Below are positions 29,604 through 40,344 of a stretch of DNA of 64,000 nt, in pieces. This DNA comes from CAVQAH01 sp963784195 (lineage in GTDB: Bacteria; Acidobacteriota; Vicinamibacteria; Vicinamibacterales; 2-12-FULL-66-21). Numbering within the stretch: position 1 is the first letter of the stretch; each line of letters opens with the position of its first letter. The notes beneath the pieces were generated by a model. The model was given only the letters and a program-made list of their open reading frames with translations, had not been told where the DNA came from and ran no database searches. Location: positions 1-64,000 of the forward strand of contig CAWARA010000009.1 in NCBI GenBank assembly GCA_963784195.1, given 5' to 3'. Position numbers and translations under genes: made by a program.

Positions 29604-30942
29604 ATGTCCGATCAGACGCCCCGGTCTGCGCCCGCTCCGCTGCCTCTTCCCGATAACCCCAATCTTGATTGGCTCCGCAAGCAGGCAAAGCGTCGTCTCG
29701 CAGAACTGCGCGAGGCCAACACGGACGCGCAACTCGCCGACGCGCAGTTCGAGCTGGCCAAACAGTACGGGTTTTCGAGCTGGCGGGCGCTCAAGGCGCA
29801 AGTCGATTCGCTGACGGTGAATGGACAGATAGTCGACGCGGCACGGAATGGCGACGTGAACGTCCTGACCGCCCTGCTCGACAAACATCCAGACAGGCTG
29901 CACGTCCGATCGAAGCCGGTACCAGTGGTCGCTGCTGCACCACGCCGCGAGCGAAGGGCACGTGGCGGCTGTGGATCTCCTGCTGAGACGCGGCCTGGAC
30001 GTGAACACCCGCGAGCAGGGAGACAACACCTACGCGATGCACTGGTCCGCGGCAGCCGGTCAACTGGACGTGGTGCGGCGGCTGGCTGACGCAGGCGGTG
30101 ATGTCGTCGGGCACGGTGACGATCACGAGCTCGAGGTAATCGGTTGGGCCACGTGCTGGGACGGATGCGACGACGACGCGCATCGTGCCGTTGCGAATTT
30201 TCTCGTGAGTCGCGGCGCGCGGCACCACATTTTCTCCGCAATCGCGATGAACCTGGCGGACGAAGTTCGCCGTCTCGTGGCAGCCGATCCGTCGGCCCTC
30301 ACCCGCCGGCAGAGTCGCAACGAAAACCACCGGACGCCGCTGCACTTCGCCGTGCTGAAGAATCGCCAGGAGATGATCGCGCTGTTGCTCGAACTCGGCG
30401 CCGATCCATTGGCCGTGGATGGCTCGGGGCAGCCGGTGGCGGTGTACGCGAGTGCACCAGAGACCGATCGCCGCGTAATGGAGAAGATCGGCGCGATGGT
30501 ATCGGCGGAATTCGTGAGTGCCGTTCGTGGACATCGTCCGCCGCGGGGCGGTCCGATGGACCTCATTGCGCTCCTTGCGCTGAGCGATTGGGACAACGCC
30601 ACGCACCTGTTGCACCAGAATCCCGAACTGATTGATTCGAGTGGCGGGGCGCTGCACCTCATGGCGCAGCGCAACGACCTGGCGGCGGTGAAATGGCTGC
30701 TCGCCCACGGCGCAAATGTCAACGGCCGCTGGGCGAGCGGGGGCGCGGAAGTCACGCCGCTCCACTTGGCCGCTTCGCGTGGCCACGCCGAGATGGTTCG
30801 TCTGCTTCTCGGCGCCGGAGCGGATCCAAACATCCGCGACAGCATGCACGACGGCGACGCGATCGGCTGGGCCGAGCACTTTCAACAGCCGGCGATCGTG
30901 CAGATTCTCAAGAATCACCCGTCGAACACGGAAGGACGGTGA
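29604..30942 (+). CDS. Ankyrin-repeat protein, one frameshift
   Basis: The ATG at 29604 follows AAGGAAGGTG. The first 110 residues (NPNLDWLRKQAKRRLAELR, LAKQYGFSSWRALKAQV) form a helical N-terminus often attached to bacterial ankyrin proteins. The frame changes at about 29922; the continuing frame gives QWSLLHHAASEGHVAAVDLL and further repeats such as TPLHFAVLKNRQEMIALLLE and TPLHLAASRGHAEMVRLLLG, to 30942. About 445 residues with perhaps seven repeats, some degenerate. No signal peptide, so probably a cytoplasmic protein-protein interaction module. Target unknown. Confidence 0.82.
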
Positions 30943-30963
30943 GCAGACACCCGCAGATTGGCC

Positions 30964-32730
30964 TCAATACCGTGTCGTTGGATTCACCCCACCATCGGCG
31001 ATGAACTGTGTCATGCGCTGCTCCAGGACCGGCAGGGGAACCGAGCCGATCGCCAGGATCGCGTCGTGGAAGGGCCGCTGGTCGAAGCCTGCGCCCAACT
31101 TCTCCTCGGCATCGCGTCGGTGCCGGCGGATTTGCAGCTCGCCGAGCTTGTACGCCAGCGCCTGTCCCGGCCACGCAATGTAGCGCTCGACTTCGGTCGT
31201 GATCTCGTGCTCGGAGAGCGCCGCGCGGGTTCGCAGGTAGTCCATCGCCTGCTCGCGGCTCCAGCCGAACGCGTGGATGCCCGTATCGATGACCAGACGG
31301 CACGCGCGCCACATCTCGTAGGTCAGGCGGCCGAAGTCCTCATAGGGCGTCTCGTAGATCCCCATGACGGTGCCCAGCCACTCGGTGTAGAGTCCCCACC
31401 CTTCTCCGTATCCGGAGAACGACGTGCCGCGACGGAATGGTGGACGTTCGGGTCCCTCGAGCGCCAGAGCTGCCTGGAAGCTGTGCCCCGGCGTGCATTC
31501 GTGCAGCGTGAGCGCCGCGAGCGTGTAGAGCGGGCGCGCCGGCAGGTTGTAGGTGTTCATCAGACACGCCTCGAGCCCGCCGCGTCCGCCCGTGTAGATC
31601 GGCGCGAGCGCTTCGGGAACGGGCCGGATGCCGTGCCGGCGCCGCGGCAGGAACCCGATGGTTTCGCTGAGCTTCCAGTCGGCCTTCTTCGACACATATG
31701 CCGAGTACGCCAGCAGCTCGCGCGGGGTCTTCGCGTAGAACTGCGGATCGGTGCGCAGGAAGTGAAAGAACTCAGGCATGGTCCCCGTGAACTTCGCCCG
31801 CTCCTTGGTCGCCTGCATCTCCGCCTCGATGCGCGCGACTTCCTTCAGGCCAATCTCATGGATTTGTTTGGCCGTCAGGTTGAGCGTCGTGAACTTCTCG
31901 ATCATCGCCTGGTAGTACGCCTCGCCGTCAGGCATCGCGACCGCCGCAAGCGTCGTCCGTGCCCCGGGGAGATACTCACCGCGAATCATCGTGAGCAGCC
32001 CGGAGTACGCGGGTGCGACGACGTCCCGGATCACTGTCGCCGCTTCCGCGCGGAGCGCGTCCTGGTCGCTCGCAGCGATGGTCGAGGGCATCTGCGTGAA
32101 GGGCCCGTACAACGGGTTGGTCGTGTCTCCCTTCACATACGGCTCGATCGTCTTGTCGCGGCCGACGACCGACACGCGCGGCACGGTGAAGCCGCGCGCC
32201 AGGCCGGCCCGCATGTTGGCGATCTGCTCGTCGAAATAGCGCGGCACGTCGCGGAGCCGCCCCAGGTAGGCTCGGTACGCGTCGACCGTCGCGAAGCCCT
32301 GACGCGGCGTGAACTCGGTCCAGAAGAAGGTGTCGCTGTTGAACGGCGCTTCGTAGGTCCGGAACTTCACGTCGTTGGCGAGCGCGCGAATGGATGCACG
32401 AAAGACCTGCGCGTTCACTTTCTCCTCGGCCGAGAGCTGGTCGAACGGGATCGCCTCCAGGGTCGCCAGCGTCCGCTCCCAGTACGCGAGTCGCGCCTGT
32501 TGCGATGCCGGATCGACTCTGGGAAACCGGTCGCTCGCGCCGGCGGCGGCGTACTGATCGCTGCGCGCGATCTCCTGCTGCCGCCATTTCCACTCCTCGG
32601 TGTACAGCGCGCGAAGCCGTGCGTCGGCGGAAGCGGGGGCGCGCTGCGTCTCGGCGGCGGGCGACGAGAGCACGAACAGGGCGCACAGCACGAGGCAGAT
32701 CTGCGGATGACGATCAGTTGATTTCGACAT
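30964..32730 (-). CDS. DUF885-family putative metallopeptidase, secreted, 588 aa
   Basis: The ATG at 32730 has AGGAGAGG upstream. The N-terminal hydrophobic segment (ICLVLCALFVLSSPA) is a signal peptide or lipoprotein-like leader. The body has the DUF885 hallmark HECTPGHSFQ at residue 410, an HExxPGH variant of a zinc site, preceded by LYTLAALTL and followed by GYGEGWGLYTEWLG, whose Glu residues are also conserved in the family. Length is normal. DUF885 proteins resemble M32 carboxypeptidases; substrate unknown. It converges with the ankyrin gene, 21 bases apart. Confidence 0.88.
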   Translation of the reverse strand: MSKSTDRHPQICLVLCALFVLSSPAAETQRAPASADARLRALYTEEWKWRQQEIARSDQYAAAGASDRFPRVDPASQQARLAYWERTLATLEAIPFDQLSAEEKVNAQVFRASIRALANDVKFRTYEAPFNSDTFFWTEFTPRQGFATVDAYRAYLGRLRDVPRYFDEQIANMRAGLARGFTVPRVSVVGRDKTIEPYVKGDTTNPLYGPFTQMPSTIAASDQDALRAEAATVIRDVVAPAYSGLLTMIRGEYLPGARTTLAAVAMPDGEAYYQAMIEKFTTLNLTAKQIHEIGLKEVARIEAEMQATKERAKFTGTMPEFFHFLRTDPQFYAKTPRELLAYSAYVSKKADWKLSETIGFLPRRRHGIRPVPEALAPIYTGGRGGLEACLMNTYNLPARPLYTLAALTLHECTPGHSFQAALALEGPERPPFRRGTSFSGYGEGWGLYTEWLGTVMGIYETPYEDFGRLTYEMWRACRLVIDTGIHAFGWSREQAMDYLRTRAALSEHEITTEVERYIAWPGQALAYKLGELQIRRHRRDAEEKLGAGFDQRPFHDAILAIGSVPLPVLEQRMTQFIADGGVNPTTRY

Positions 32731-33011
32731 GACGGACCTCTCCTGACGACACGGCCGACGATTATCATACGGCCCTTCCCCGCCGCCGGACGGCACTGGC
32801 CGCTCTGAGCCGCTTCTGCGACCAAAGTGGATGTTTCGCGTCCGCCGTCGTGAACGGGCTGTCGGGATTCGTCCGCGATTCTCGATCTTCCTCATAGGGC
32901 GTACCAACACAGCGGATCGGATGGCCCGCTTCAGCACGGTCCTCGGGGCCAGTGAAGAGGCTCTGCACCGCGTCGTCCCGTGCACAACCGAAGAATTCGA
33001 GGAGACACGCA

Positions 33012-35064
33012 ATGAGAACGCTGGCCCACACCTGGCTCGCCATGCCCTTGGTATGGATGGCAGCCCTGCTATCGCCGTCACCGGTTTTCGGCGACACCAT
33101 ACCTGTGTCGAACACCAACGACAGCGGCGCCGGTTCACTCCGCGCAGCTATCGAAACCGCGGCCCCCGGCGATACCATCGTCTTCTCCCTGAACTACCCG
33201 GCGATCATCAACCTCACCAGCGGCAGTCTCTTGATCAACACGGACCTCAGCATTGACGGTCCTGGTGCGTCCAACCTGACGATTGATGCGAGCGGCAACC
33301 CGGCCATGGAGCGGGCGATCACCGTCGGACCGGGCGTCACCGTTTCAATCTCTGGCGTCACGGTGACGGGTGGACGAGGTGGCGGAACGAACCTGGGGTC
33401 CAGCGCGAACAGCGGCGGCGGGATCTTCAACTCCGGCAGACTCACGCTGAGTAGCGCCGTGTTATCCGACAACTCCACCACAAGCCAGGGTATCGGGGGC
33501 GGCGGGGTTTTCAACGCTGGGGGCGCTACGCTGACATTGACCAACTGCCTCGTGTGGGGCAATACCGCCGGCGGTGGGACCATCCAGCAAGGCGGGCTGA
33601 TCACAGGTGGCGGTATCAGAAACGCCAACAGCGGCCTCCTGACGCTGATCGACACCACGGTGTCCAACAATGCGGCTCACGTGGGAGGCGGGATCTGGAA
33701 CAACGGTACGCTGACCGTGACCGGCAGCACGTTCTCGGGCAACTCTGCGGGCGTGGATACCTCGACAAATGTCGTCATGGACGGTGGCGCAATTTACGTC
33801 AGCAGTGCGCAAGGCACCGGCAGCATCACCAATAGTACGTTCTTCAATAATGGTGCAAAGAGTCACGGCGCCGCGATTGCCAATGCCGGTACGCTAAATG
33901 TCACCAACAGCACGTTCTCCGAAAATTGGACGCAGGCGGGTCCTGGGGGTGCTGTAAGCACTCTTGGAAATGTGCTCACGATCAAAGGCAGCATTCTTTC
34001 CAACGCAGCGGGGAACTGCCTGGTCTCTGGCGGCTCGCTTGTTTCGGACGGCTATAACCTCTCAACCGATGCGAGTTGCCAGCTGAGCGGCGCCGGCGAT
34101 GTCATAAGCACTCCTGCCGGCCTCGATCCGGCCGGCCTTCAGGATCATGGCGGTCCAACCCAGACGATCGCGCTGCTATCCACCAGCGCCGCTGTCGATC
34201 GCATTCCGACACCCTGCACCGACGCCGATGAGAATCCGCTTTCCACCGACCAGCGTGGCGTCATGCGCCCGCAAGGAAACGGGTGCGACAGCGGGGCGTT
34301 TGAATTGATCGGGCGCCGAGCCGACAATTACCAGTTTCACGCCCACCAGCGGAGCTGTCGGAACCCCAGTCACGATAACCGGCACCGCATTCAGCGGGGC
34401 AACGGCGGTCGCATTCGATGGCACCAACGCGACGTCCTTCACAGTGGACTCCGATACTCAGATCACGACCACAGTTCCCCAGGGCGCGACGAGTGGACCA
34501 ATTGCCGTCACCACTCCGAGTGGGACGACGATCAGCGCTGCAACCTATACGGTCCTTGTGGGTGCGCCGCCGGCGATTACAAGCTTCTCACCATCGAGCG
34601 GAGGACCCGGGTCGTCGGTCACGATCAATGGCCACAACCTGAGCGGGGTGACGAGCGTCATGTTCGGCGGTGCGAACGCTGAATTTACGATCAGCAACAA
34701 CGGCAGGAGAATCACCGCCATCGTTCCCGAAAGTGCCACGAGCGGACCCATCGCGGTCACGACGCCCGGCGGGACGGCGACCAGCGCGGGCAGCTTTACT
34801 GTGATTCCCGCCCCGACGATCGCGGACTTCACGCCGACGTCCGGCCCTGGCGGCACCTCAGTCACGATCAACGGCACGAATTTCACTGGTGCCACCGCCG
34901 TGTTGTTCAATGCCAGGAACGCCAGCTTCACGGTCAATGCTTCGGGGGATCAGATCACGGCGACGGTTCCGAAAAATGGGATGAAGCCCGGCGCCATCTT
35001 CATTTCGGTGACGACGCCGGGTGGAACTGTTACGAGCGACTCGACCTTCATGGTGATCAAGTAG
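33012..35064 (+). CDS. Secreted parallel beta-helix protein with IPT/TIG repeats, one frameshift
   Basis: The ATG at 33012 follows GGAG. A signal peptide ends near SPVFGD. The mature protein starts with the CSLREA-like motif IPVSNTNDSGAGSLRAAI and continues as a right-handed beta-helix with many turns (GGGIFNSGRLTLSSAVLSDN, GGGIWNNGTLTVTGSTFSGN). Near 34310-34318 the frame changes. The next frame encodes three IPT/TIG Ig-like repeats, each beginning with a version of PTITSFTPTSG, ending at 35064. About 683 residues in total. Such proteins are exported surface or extracellular proteins; a carbohydrate ligand is possible but not shown. Confidence 0.8.
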
Positions 35065-35374
35065 CGACAGCGCAGCGCTGCCGTGAATCCCGCCAGGTTC
35101 ACGACCGGCGTAAGCTATTGCTCACCGTGATTGCTGATACGCCGCGATGGACTGCCGGTCGTTGCGATCGAACAGGCCATTGCGGCGCCGCCCGCGAGGC
35201 GGTAAGCCTGGACCGACTCTGGTGACTTAATCCACGGTCTTTTGAGGATAACTGTTGCCACGCCGCCGGAGAATCGCATAGCTCAATGTCTCCAGCACGG
35301 GCGCCTGCTCACGCCATCGTATGCCTCTGGCGCCTGGCGAAACAGATGGTCATTATCGGTATGATAGCGACGCT
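35065..35374. other. Gene-free stretch before the protease gene
   Basis: No recognisable gene, repeat or RNA is seen in these 310 bases. A TATGAT box around 35358 lies too close to the ATG at 35375 to be convincing. The last 13 bases before the gene (GCGACGCTATGAA context) are shared with the truncated copy at 11950. Confidence 0.45.
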
Positions 35375-38300
35375 ATGAAAGTCGCCATCTCTGTCGCTCT
35401 CGTCGTGTTCGCGAGTCTGGCCGCTGCAGCAACTGAGCACTCGCCGTTGTGGCTGCGGTATCCAGCTATTTCGCCCGATGGCCAGATTCTGCTCTTCGAA
35501 TACAAGGGTGATATCTGGTCGGTGCCGGCGGCGGGTGGCCATGCGATCCCGCTGACCCTGAGTGAGTCGTACGAATTCGCACCGGTGTGGAGCCACGATG
35601 GGAAGTCGGTGGCGTTCGCGTCCGACCGGTACGGCAATTTCGACGTGTTCGTCATGCCGTCGGACGGCGGTGAAGCGAAGCGGCTGACGTATCACTCCAC
35701 GCGCGAAATCCCGAGCTCGTTCACGGCCGACGACCGCGCCGTGCTCTTCAGCGCCACGCGGCAGGACCTCGCCACCCACGTGCAGTTTCCTACCGGCGGC
35801 ATGAGCGAGCTGTACTCCGTCCCCGTGGCCGGAGGCCGGGTGTCGATCGTGCTGACGACGCCTGCACTGGATGCGACGGTGAGCTCGAGCGGCGACAAGA
35901 TCCTCTTCCACGACTACAAGGGCTACGAGAACGACTGGCGAAAGCACCACAGGTCTGCCGTGACGCGCGACATCTGGGTCTACGACACGAAGGCGAGGAA
36001 GTACACGCAGCTGTCGTCGTTCAACGGCGAGGACCGGAATCCCGTCTTCGATTCGAACGACGACGACTTCTATTACCTGTCGGAGCAGAGCGGCTCGTCG
36101 AACATCTACAAGAGCAGCGTTCGCAATCCCACTCAATCGGCCGCGGTCACGCAATTCACGAAGAACCCCGTGCGGTTCCTGACGCGGGCGAAGAACGGCA
36201 CGCTGGCATTCTCGTATGACGGCGAGCTCTATACGATGACGCCGGGCAGTCAGCCGAAGAAGGTGGCGCTGAGGATCGGCGCGGACGGCCGCAACGCGAT
36301 CGAGAAGATCCTGCCTGTCAGCGGTGGCATGACGGAAGCAAAGCTTGCCCCGAATGGGAAGGAGTTCGCATTCGTCTTCCGGGGAGAGATCTTCGTCAGC
36401 AGCATCGATGGGAAACTCGTGAAACGCATCACGAACACGCCCTGGCAGGAACGAAGCGTCAGCTTCAGTCCGGACGGGCGGACGCTCGTCTACGCCGCAG
36501 AAAAGGACAACAACTGGAACGTCTACACGATGTCACTGACGCGGACGAGCGAGCCGTATCTCTTCGCCTCGACGGTTCTGAAGGACGAAGCGGTCGTCGC
36601 AACCCCGGCCGAGGAATTTCAGCCCACGTTCTCGCCGGACGGCAAGGAGATCGCCTACCTCGAGAACCGGCAGACGCTCAGGATCTACAACATCGCGTCG
36701 AAGCAGTCCCGAACCGTATTGCCCGGGGATCTCAATTACTCGTACGCCGACGGCGACCAGTACTACTCCTGGTCCCCCGACGCGAAGTGGCTGCTGGTGC
36801 AGTTCGCTCCCGGCGAGCGGATGTTCGCGCCGGAGGTCGGGATCGTCGCCGCCGATGGCGCCTCGCCGGTTCGCAATCTCACCGAGAGCGGTTACGACGA
36901 TGCCACGCCGAAGTGGGCTATGGACGGCAAGATGATGATCTGGGGCACGACCCGGGACGGTGCGTTGTCTCAAGGGGGCTCCGCCGTCTCGGGTGACGTC
37001 TACGGGATGTATTTCACGAAGGCGGCCTACGACCGCGCGAAACTGTCCAAGGAGGAATTTGCGCTCGTCAAGGAGCGCGAGGACAAGGACAAGAAGGAAC
37101 CGGAGGACAAGGAGAAGAAGGAAGCCGCGGAAAAGACTGCGGCGGCAAAGCCGGCCAGCCCGATCGCCATCGACTGGGACGGATTGACCGATCGCAAGAT
37201 GCGTTTGACGATCAACACGTCTGCGGCGTCGGACTGGGTGTTGTCGAAGGACGGCGAGAAGCTCTTTTACCTCACGTCATTCGAGAAGGGCAACGACCTG
37301 TGGGTCACCGAGGTACGCACTCGCGAGACCAGGCTCTTCAACAAACTCGGCGCGAACGCGGCGTCGATGGAGCTCTCGCCCGACGGCAAGTTCCTGTTCG
37401 TCATCGGCGACGGCAAGGCCGTCAAGGTCGACACCGAGAGCGGCAAGTCCGAGCCGATCCCGGTCAACACGGAAATGGTCCTGGATTACGCGGCCGAGAA
37501 AGCGTACATCTTCGACCACAGCTGGCGTCAATTCAAACAGAAGCTGGTGTTCCCCGACCTCCAGAATGTCGATTGGAACTCCTATTACACGGTTTACGAA
37601 AAATTCCTGCCCCACATCAACAACAACTACGACTTCGCCGAGATGCTGAGCGAGATGCTCGGCGAGATGAACGTCTCTCACACGGGCTGCTACTACCGTG
37701 CGGACGTCCCCAATTCCGACGCGACTGCCTCGCTCGGGCTGCTGTATGACTACGGCTACGCCGGCGAAGGCGTGAAAGTAGCCGAGGTGCTCCAGGGCGG
37801 TCCGGTGGATCTCGCCGCCTCGACGATCAAGACCGGCCACATCATCGAAGCCATCGACGGCAACAAGATCGACGCCGCGATGGACTTTTACAAGCTGCTC
37901 AATCGAAGGGCCGGTAAGTTCACGCTCCTCGCGGTCTACGATCCCGCGTCAAACAAGCGGTGGGAGGAAACCGTCAAGCCGGCAGACGGTGCCGGAGAAG
38001 GCGAGCTGCTTTACAAACGCTGGGTTCGGCGCCGTCGAGCGGATGTCGAGAAGCTGTCTGGCGGCAAGATCGGTTATCTCCACGTCCGTGCGAACAACGA
38101 TGCGAGCATGCGCGTCGTCTTCGAGGAGGCGCTCGGACTGAACCTGAAGAAGGACGCCATCGTCGTCGACACGCGCTTCAACGGCGGCGGTAACATCCAC
38201 GAACAGCTGTCCGATTTCCTGAGCGGCAAAAAGTACTTCGACGTCGTGCCGCACGGGCAATACATTGGCAGCCAGCCGTTCGACAAATGGATCAAGCCGT

Positions 38301-38614
38301 CGATCGTGGTCATGGGGGAAAGCAATTACTCCGATGCGCACCTGTTCCCTCTGGCCTACAAGGCCAAGAACGTCGGGCTGCTGGTCGGGATGCCCGTGCC
38401 GGGGACGGGAACCTTCGTCTGGTGGGAAAACCAGATCGACCCCACGCTGCGTTTCGGGATTCCGATGGGATGCTGGCGAACGCTCGACGGGAAGTGCGGC
38501 GAGAACAATCAAACCGATCCTGACATCCGCGTCGCCAATGAACCCGAGGTCATGACCGGTGGCCGCGATCAGCAGATCGAAGCGGCTGTCAGGGAATTGA
38601 TGAAGAAGGATTAG
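35375..38614 (+). CDS. Tricorn-type S41 peptidase, secreted, 1079 aa
   Basis: The start at 35375 gives a signal peptide (VAISVALVVFASLAAAA). Two propeller regions follow: a TolB-like one with WSHDGKSVAFASDRYGNFDV and other SPDG blades, and a second after a Lys/Glu-rich linker (around 37060-37140). Then come a C1-like helical region, a PDZ domain (VAEVLQGGPVDLAASTIKTG) and the S41 core with VVDTRFNGGGNIHEQL and GESNYSDAHLFP. Ser986-Asp987 are the tricorn-type nucleophile pair. These proteases degrade peptides; this one is predicted to be periplasmic. Frame intact. Its 5' and 3' ends exist as separate fragments at 11950 and 44771. Confidence 0.92.
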   Translation: MKVAISVALVVFASLAAAATEHSPLWLRYPAISPDGQILLFEYKGDIWSVPAAGGHAIPLTLSESYEFAPVWSHDGKSVAFASDRYGNFDVFVMPSDGGEAKRLTYHSTREIPSSFTADDRAVLFSATRQDLATHVQFPTGGMSELYSVPVAGGRVSIVLTTPALDATVSSSGDKILFHDYKGYENDWRKHHRSAVTRDIWVYDTKARKYTQLSSFNGEDRNPVFDSNDDDFYYLSEQSGSSNIYKSSVRNPTQSAAVTQFTKNPVRFLTRAKNGTLAFSYDGELYTMTPGSQPKKVALRIGADGRNAIEKILPVSGGMTEAKLAPNGKEFAFVFRGEIFVSSIDGKLVKRITNTPWQERSVSFSPDGRTLVYAAEKDNNWNVYTMSLTRTSEPYLFASTVLKDEAVVATPAEEFQPTFSPDGKEIAYLENRQTLRIYNIASKQSRTVLPGDLNYSYADGDQYYSWSPDAKWLLVQFAPGERMFAPEVGIVAADGASPVRNLTESGYDDATPKWAMDGKMMIWGTTRDGALSQGGSAVSGDVYGMYFTKAAYDRAKLSKEEFALVKEREDKDKKEPEDKEKKEAAEKTAAAKPASPIAIDWDGLTDRKMRLTINTSAASDWVLSKDGEKLFYLTSFEKGNDLWVTEVRTRETRLFNKLGANAASMELSPDGKFLFVIGDGKAVKVDTESGKSEPIPVNTEMVLDYAAEKAYIFDHSWRQFKQKLVFPDLQNVDWNSYYTVYEKFLPHINNNYDFAEMLSEMLGEMNVSHTGCYYRADVPNSDATASLGLLYDYGYAGEGVKVAEVLQGGPVDLAASTIKTGHIIEAIDGNKIDAAMDFYKLLNRRAGKFTLLAVYDPASNKRWEETVKPADGAGEGELLYKRWVRRRRADVEKLSGGKIGYLHVRANNDASMRVVFEEALGLNLKKDAIVVDTRFNGGGNIHEQLSDFLSGKKYFDVVPHGQYIGSQPFDKWIKPSIVVMGESNYSDAHLFPLAYKAKNVGLLVGMPVPGTGTFVWWENQIDPTLRFGIPMGCWRTLDGKCGENNQTDPDIRVANEPEVMTGGRDQQIEAAVRELMKKD

Positions 38615-38712
38615 GTTCGCTACACAACAGATGTAACTTGGGGGAAAGTTCGGTACGAGGGGAGTTATGCCGGGAGTTCGCAGGAGAACAATCTCTGCTA
38701 GCATTGCCCTGG

Positions 38713-39588
38713 ATGTGGCGCATGGCACTCATCCTGACTGCGCTCACCGCCAGCCCGTGGGGGCAGGAGATTCCCCCTCTGCTCTCTTCCGGAGCATCTC
38801 GCGCCAACAACTCGACGGCCATCGATCGCGCGTTTCAGCGTCTCTATAGCTTCGACTTCGCGGCAGCGCTCGCCATCCTCGACAATGCTGCGAGAACTGA
38901 ATCGGAGAACCCTCTCGTCGATTCCGTTCGGGCCGCAACGTACCTGTTTCAGGAAATGGCGCGCCTCCACATCCTCGAGACTACGTTCTTCTTGAATGAC
39001 AGCAATCTCGCCGACGGTTCCGCGAAGCTGAAACCCGATCCGACCGTGCGGGCCGCCCTCTTTGCGGCGCTGGCTAGCGCGCGACATCGCGCAGCGGTCA
39101 AGCTCGCGGGCAACCCTGACGACGTCGAGGCCCTTTTCGCTTTGTGTATGTCCGCCGGTGTCGAAACCGACTACACAGCTTTCGTTGAACGGCGCACGTG
39201 GCGGAGCATCAAGCTTGTGCCGACCACTATCAAGTACGCCGACAGACTGCTGGCGCGTACGCCACCTTTCTACGATGCGTACCTCAACGTCGGATCGATC
39301 GAGTACATCGTGGGCGACCTGCCGTTCTTCGTCCGGTGGTTCGTCCACTACGACGGGATTCAAGGCAACAAGGCGCGAGGCATCGACCAGTTGAAACTCG
39401 TCGCGGACCGGGGTCGTTACTATGGCCCCTTCGCGCGGATCCTACTCGTCCTGGTGTCACTCCGCGAGCAGAAGCCCGAGGAAGCGGAACAACTCGTGAA
39501 GGGTCTCGCCAGCGAGTTCCCGGAGAATCCCCTGTTCGGCAAAGAACTCATTCGATTGCAGCAGCGTCGCGCAGCCCGTGTCCCGTAG
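38713..39588 (+). CDS. Secreted TPR-like helical protein, 291 aa
   Basis: From the ATG at 38713 the protein begins MWRMALILTALTASPWG, a signal peptide, and continues as paired helices with TPR character (FQRLYSFDFAAALAILDNAA, ARILLVLVSLREQKPEEAEQL). No Shine-Dalgarno is obvious and a TTG at 38638 would extend it. It ends 15 bases before the ADO-like gene, so it is probably the first gene of that operon. A conserved middle part (YDAYLNVGSIEYIVGDLPFF) is typical of uncharacterised proteins. A role in the lipid or hydrocarbon pathway, for example in export, is only guilt by association. Confidence 0.65.
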   Translation: MWRMALILTALTASPWGQEIPPLLSSGASRANNSTAIDRAFQRLYSFDFAAALAILDNAARTESENPLVDSVRAATYLFQEMARLHILETTFFLNDSNLADGSAKLKPDPTVRAALFAALASARHRAAVKLAGNPDDVEALFALCMSAGVETDYTAFVERRTWRSIKLVPTTIKYADRLLARTPPFYDAYLNVGSIEYIVGDLPFFVRWFVHYDGIQGNKARGIDQLKLVADRGRYYGPFARILLVLVSLREQKPEEAEQLVKGLASEFPENPLFGKELIRLQQRRAARVP

Positions 39589-39603
39589 CGTCTGAGGAGA
39601 TTC

Positions 39604-40344
39604 ATGAACACAAACACGACAGCGCCGTCGATCACCGACGAATATCGCGGCGTGTTCGCCGACATCCTTTCGCAGGCGATCACTGGCGAATTGATCGGTA
39701 TGGCTAACTACGCGGCGATGGTCCGGATGTATCCGGATGTGGAGGGACAATGCGACGCGGTTGCGCACGCCGCGAACGAACTGGGTCATTCGCAAGCATT
39801 CCGGCGCGCGGCCGACGATCTCGAAGTGACGCCAATCGTGAGTCTCGATGCGCCCTATTGGCGACGGCTCCGACAGACCTTCTTGCGTCATGTCGACGCC
39901 GGGGATCGCATCGCGTGCATGGTTATCCAGGAGGTGATGCTCGAGTCGTTTGCCGTGTCCATGTACCATGCCGTGGCTGACGTGGCACACGACAAGCTGG
40001 CGAAGGTTTTTCGCGGCATCGGCGACGAAGAAGAGGGACACGTTGATCATGCAATCGGGGAACTCCAGGAGGCACTCGCGGCGAATCGTGAGGAGTTCGA
40101 GAACAAGCTGGAAGTTCTGCACGACGAAGTCATGTCGACGCTGGCCGAGATGCTGGGAGCCCGGGACACCGTTGGCCATTGTGGACTCTGCAAGGGCGAT
40201 TGTGTGAAAGGCTCCCTTCACCATGTCGGACTCGATCGCGCAAGGCTGCGGGGATTGGCACTCAACTACTATCTTCGCGTGCTCGATCGGATCGGCGTCC
40301 GCGGCGATCGGAGCTTGAAGTGGGTAGCGAGGCTACCCGTCTGA
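39604..40344 (+). CDS. Ferritin-like protein resembling aldehyde-deformylating oxygenase (ADO), 246 aa
   Basis: ADO is a di-iron enzyme that converts fatty aldehydes to alkanes plus formate in cyanobacteria. All six ligand positions expected for ADO appear in order and spacing: E29 (AITGELIGMANY), E59 and H62 (NELGHSQAF), E114 (VIQEVMLESFAVSMYH), E143 and H146 (GDEEEGHVDH). VIQEVMLESFAVSMYH is very close to the cyanobacterial helix around its E115. A difference is the C-terminal HCGLCKGDC segment (C193, C196, C200), not known to me from ADO. The ATG follows GAGGAG. The next gene encodes the partner reductase AAR-like protein and overlaps by 25 bases. Other ferritin-like oxygenases are the alternative. 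Confidence 0.75.
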   Translation: MNTNTTAPSITDEYRGVFADILSQAITGELIGMANYAAMVRMYPDVEGQCDAVAHAANELGHSQAFRRAADDLEVTPIVSLDAPYWRRLRQTFLRHVDAGDRIACMVIQEVMLESFAVSMYHAVADVAHDKLAKVFRGIGDEEEGHVDHAIGELQEALAANREEFENKLEVLHDEVMSTLAEMLGARDTVGHCGLCKGDCVKGSLHHVGLDRARLRGLALNYYLRVLDRIGVRGDRSLKWVARLPV

